A stretch of DNA of 64,000 bases. Source: JAFDVL01 sp963794955 (GTDB taxonomy: Bacteria > Acidobacteriota > Blastocatellia > RBC074). Made by a program: the position numbers and the translations under genes. The stretch covers positions 62,001 to 126,000 of the forward strand of contig CAWCGF010000023.1 in the NCBI GenBank assembly GCA_963794955.1, read 5' to 3'. Of this stretch, positions 61,706 through 64,000 are shown piece after piece; positions within the stretch are counted from its first letter, which is position 1, and each line of letters opens with the position of its first letter. The notes beneath the pieces are model-generated. The model was not told the origin of the DNA and ran no database searches. It saw only the letters and a program-made list of their open reading frames with translations.

Positions 61706-64000
61706 ATGAATGTTATCGAAGGAAATTATAACGATTTTTTTCGCGTGATTTTTGGCGAAGGTAGATTTGACCCGTTCGACTACCAACGCAAATTGGCAGA
61801 AGATGATTTGTACTCGCTGGTCAACGTGCCAACCGGAGCAGGAAAGACCAAAGCGATTCTGGGCGCGTGGTTATGGCAGCGGCTGAAATACCCCGAAACA
61901 GTTGGACGAAGGCTGGTGTATTGCCTGCCAATGCGAACGCTGGTCGAGCAGACGCGCGATGTCGCCAGCGAAGCGATAAAGAAACTCAGAACAGAAGTGC
62001 CACAGCTATTTGAAAAAGATGCAAAGCGTTTTGAGCCATACATTTTGATGGGAGGTGATGTGGACAATGAATGGGAACATCATCCTGAACGCGAATGCAT
62101 CCTGATTGGCACGCAGGATATGCTGCTGTCACGCGCCTTGAATCGTGGCTATGCGCTGAGTCGGTTCAAATGGTCGGTGCATTTCGGACTGCTCAATAAC
62201 GATTGCCTGTGGGTGATGGATGAAGTGCAGTTGATGAGTGATGGCCTAGCAACGATGGCGCAGCTTGCAGCTTTCCGCAAGAGATTTGCAACGGTCGGTC
62301 ACTGCCATTCGATCTGGATGTCGGCGACGCTGGATCGTGATTGGCTGAAGCAGGTGGATTTCAAAGCGCAGGTTGAAGGCTTGCGCGAACTGACGCTGAG
62401 CGACGCCGACCGCGAGACGCAGGTGTTGGCAAAACGGCTGACGGCGGTCAAACGTTTACAAGCCGCGCCGACCGATTGCCGTTTGCCAAAAGGACTCGCC
62501 GCCTTCGTCAAAGCCAATCATCAAGCTGGTACGCAGACGCTGATCGTGGTCAATCGCGTGGCGCGAGCGCGCGAGACTTTTTCGGCGTTGCAAAAAGGGT
62601 TTGCGAGTGATGCTGACAAGCCGGAGATCAAGCTAATTCATTCGCGTTTTCGCCCGGAAGAGCGCAAGCAGTGGCAGCAACTCTTCGACAACAAGACTGG
62701 TGCGCAAAACCGCATCATCGTGGCAACGCAAGTCGTCGAAGCGGGCGTAGACATGTCTTCGCGCTTGCTGGTGACCGACCTCGCGCCTTACGCCAGCCTG
62801 GTGCAACGCTTCGGACGCTGCAACCGCGAAGGGCGCGACCCGGAAGCCTTTGTTTACTGGGTTGATCGCCCGCTCGACAGCAAAGACGAAAAGCTTAACG
62901 ACAAGGCTGATCTCGAAGACGCTGACTGGCAGAAGCTGGCGCGGCCCTACGCCTGGGAAGATTTGCAGCGCGCGCAAGAGCGCATTGCCGCGCTGACATC
63001 CGCCGCGCCCGCCGACTTGCCGGTACATTCCGATCCATATCGCCCAGCGCACGTTTTGCGGCGGCGCGATCTGGTTGACCTGTTCGACACGACGCCGGAT
63101 TTGTCGGGCTACGATTTGGATGTTTCGCGGTTTGTACGCGGCGGCGAAGAGCGCGATGTCATAGTGGCGTGGCGCGAACTGAAAGGCGAAGCGCCCGACA
63201 AAAAAGCGCCAGCCTTGACGCGCGATGAACTTTGCCCTGTGGCGATTGGCGAGTTCCGCGAATTCCTGAATGGCAAAAACAAGCAGGGCAAACCGCGTGA
63301 GGCTTGGCGCTGGGATGCCTTGGAAGGCGTTTGGGAGAAGATTGGCGATGGCGATTTGCGACCAGGGTTGTCGCTGTTGCTGGATGTGACGGCGGGCGGT
63401 TATTCGGAAGAGTTGGGTTGGAGCAAGGAAAGCAGGGAGCCGGTTAAGCCGGTGTCGCTGGAAAAAAATAAAGCCAACGAAGCCAACGACTCTTTCGATG
63501 CTGACCAACTCACCTTTCAGCCGAGCAAGTGGAAGAAGTACAACCAAACTCTCGCCGCGCATTCAAGCGAAGCGAAAGCTGCTGCTGAAAAGATTCTCGC
63601 CGCGTTGGATGGTCTGCTGCTCAGCCAATGGCAAGCCGAAATTATTAACGCCACGCACCATCACGATTGGGGTAAGGCGCACGAGATTTTTCAAGAAACG
63701 CTCCATCGCGGACAGTCAGACTCACTAATCAACACGCCTCTCGCTAAGTCCGATAAAAATATGCCAAGCGCCAAAGGGAAAAGAGGCCACGCGCGTAAAC
63801 ATTTTCGTCACGAACTGGCAAGCGCATTGGCTTTGCTACAGACCGGCGCGAGCGACTTGGTGGTTTATTTAGCAGTTTGCCATCACGGCAAAGTGCGCCT
63901 AAGCATTCGCGCCATGCCGGATGAAGAGAAACCTAAAACTGAAGAAGATACTCTCTTCGCGCGTGGTATCTGGCAGCACGAAACGTTGCCGCCAGTTGAT
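61706..64000 (+). CDS. cas3: CRISPR-associated helicase/nuclease Cas3, type I-G-like (partial)
   Basis: 765 codons are open from ATG 61706 to the window end. Helicase motifs: VPTGAGKTKAIL (Walker A, residues 41-51), LVYCLPMRTLVEQT, WVMDEVQLM (DEVQ near 172), MSATL (near 205), VATQVVEAGVDMSSRLLVTD and LVQRFGRCNREG. After about residue 640 comes an HD nuclease domain: ATHHHDWGKAHEIF, RKHFRHELASAL and VCHHGKVRLSI. Helicase first and HD last is the order of type I-G (formerly I-U) Cas3; other type I Cas3 proteins have HD first. It unwinds and degrades target DNA after Cascade recruits it. The rest of the locus and the array must lie beyond 64000. Confidence 0.9.
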   Translation, partial: MNVIEGNYNDFFRVIFGEGRFDPFDYQRKLAEDDLYSLVNVPTGAGKTKAILGAWLWQRLKYPETVGRRLVYCLPMRTLVEQTRDVASEAIKKLRTEVPQLFEKDAKRFEPYILMGGDVDNEWEHHPERECILIGTQDMLLSRALNRGYALSRFKWSVHFGLLNNDCLWVMDEVQLMSDGLATMAQLAAFRKRFATVGHCHSIWMSATLDRDWLKQVDFKAQVEGLRELTLSDADRETQVLAKRLTAVKRLQAAPTDCRLPKGLAAFVKANHQAGTQTLIVVNRVARARETFSALQKGFASDADKPEIKLIHSRFRPEERKQWQQLFDNKTGAQNRIIVATQVVEAGVDMSSRLLVTDLAPYASLVQRFGRCNREGRDPEAFVYWVDRPLDSKDEKLNDKADLEDADWQKLARPYAWEDLQRAQERIAALTSAAPADLPVHSDPYRPAHVLRRRDLVDLFDTTPDLSGYDLDVSRFVRGGEERDVIVAWRELKGEAPDKKAPALTRDELCPVAIGEFREFLNGKNKQGKPREAWRWDALEGVWEKIGDGDLRPGLSLLLDVTAGGYSEELGWSKESREPVKPVSLEKNKANEANDSFDADQLTFQPSKWKKYNQTLAAHSSEAKAAAEKILAALDGLLLSQWQAEIINATHHHDWGKAHEIFQETLHRGQSDSLINTPLAKSDKNMPSAKGKRGHARKHFRHELASALALLQTGASDLVVYLAVCHHGKVRLSIRAMPDEEKPKTEEDTLFARGIWQHETLPPVD

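Overview
The window reads as a chromosomal piece of an Acidobacteriota bacterium, most likely Blastocatellia or a Solibacter relative. The signs are a secreted protein with the Solibacter-type TIGR03437 domain fused to DUF1800, DUF1501/DUF1549/DUF1553 proteins with PSD1-type cytochromes, an Oar-like TonB-dependent receptor with an N-terminal carboxypeptidase-regulatory domain, a TIGR03790 protein, Tat-exported Gfo/Idh/MocA oxidoreductases and a PEP-CTERM protein. This placement comes from remembered family distributions; no search was run.

Layout. 1-2144 (minus) is the N-terminal 714 residues of a PQQ dehydrogenase with two c-type haem motifs. 2416-2967 is a PEP-CTERM protein. 3144-6006 (minus) is a FIST sensor followed by a hybrid histidine kinase with a frameshift. 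6060-18384 (minus) is one long unidirectional run: a second di-haem PQQ dehydrogenase, a DinB-like protein, two tandem DUF1549/DUF1553 proteins (only one with a haem domain), a GNAT acetyltransferase, an AraD1/GguC-type FAH protein, a toxin-antitoxin pair and a DUF1501 protein. 18793-23023 (plus) is a DUF1800-DUF1501 pair. 23170-24703 (minus) is a decayed Ser/Thr kinase and a RecA/Sak4-like AAA ATPase with a clear promoter and an embedded operator. 25319-28208 holds a secreted protein of unknown function, an AlkB-like dioxygenase and a frameshifted secreted protein.

28215-34752 (plus) is a tightly coupled carbohydrate/polyol operon: isomerase, zinc dehydrogenase, CUT2 ABC transporter (ATPase, permease, binding lipoprotein) and an inositol-dehydrogenase-like enzyme. 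It continues with a TIGR03790 protein, two Tat-type Gfo/Idh/MocA oxidoreductases, a malonyl-CoA synthetase/malonate carrier pair (MatB/MatC-like), another TIM-barrel isomerase and a polysaccharide deacetylase. 44755-45456 are two small paired unknown genes. 45528-50256 (minus) is a frameshifted TonB-dependent receptor and a TPR protein. 50431-55924 holds a frameshifted Uma2 gene, argH, a secreted unknown and a Ser/Thr kinase with a zinc ribbon and a formylglycine-enzyme-like domain. 56257-60391 carries a CDP-alcohol phosphatidyltransferase, a zinc-ribbon membrane protein, a small protein, and biotin carboxylase plus biotin carrier. 60571-64000 is a WYL regulator and the start of a CRISPR cas3 of the type I-G layout (helicase first, HD nuclease last); the locus runs off the end and no array is inside the window.

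Two themes stand out. Intergenic spaces are rich in inverted repeats, several built from 7-9 bp iterated units. Five genes carry what look like single-base frameshifts (near 4680, 23305, 27920, 46427 and 50522); these may be real decay or assembly errors, and read mapping would decide.
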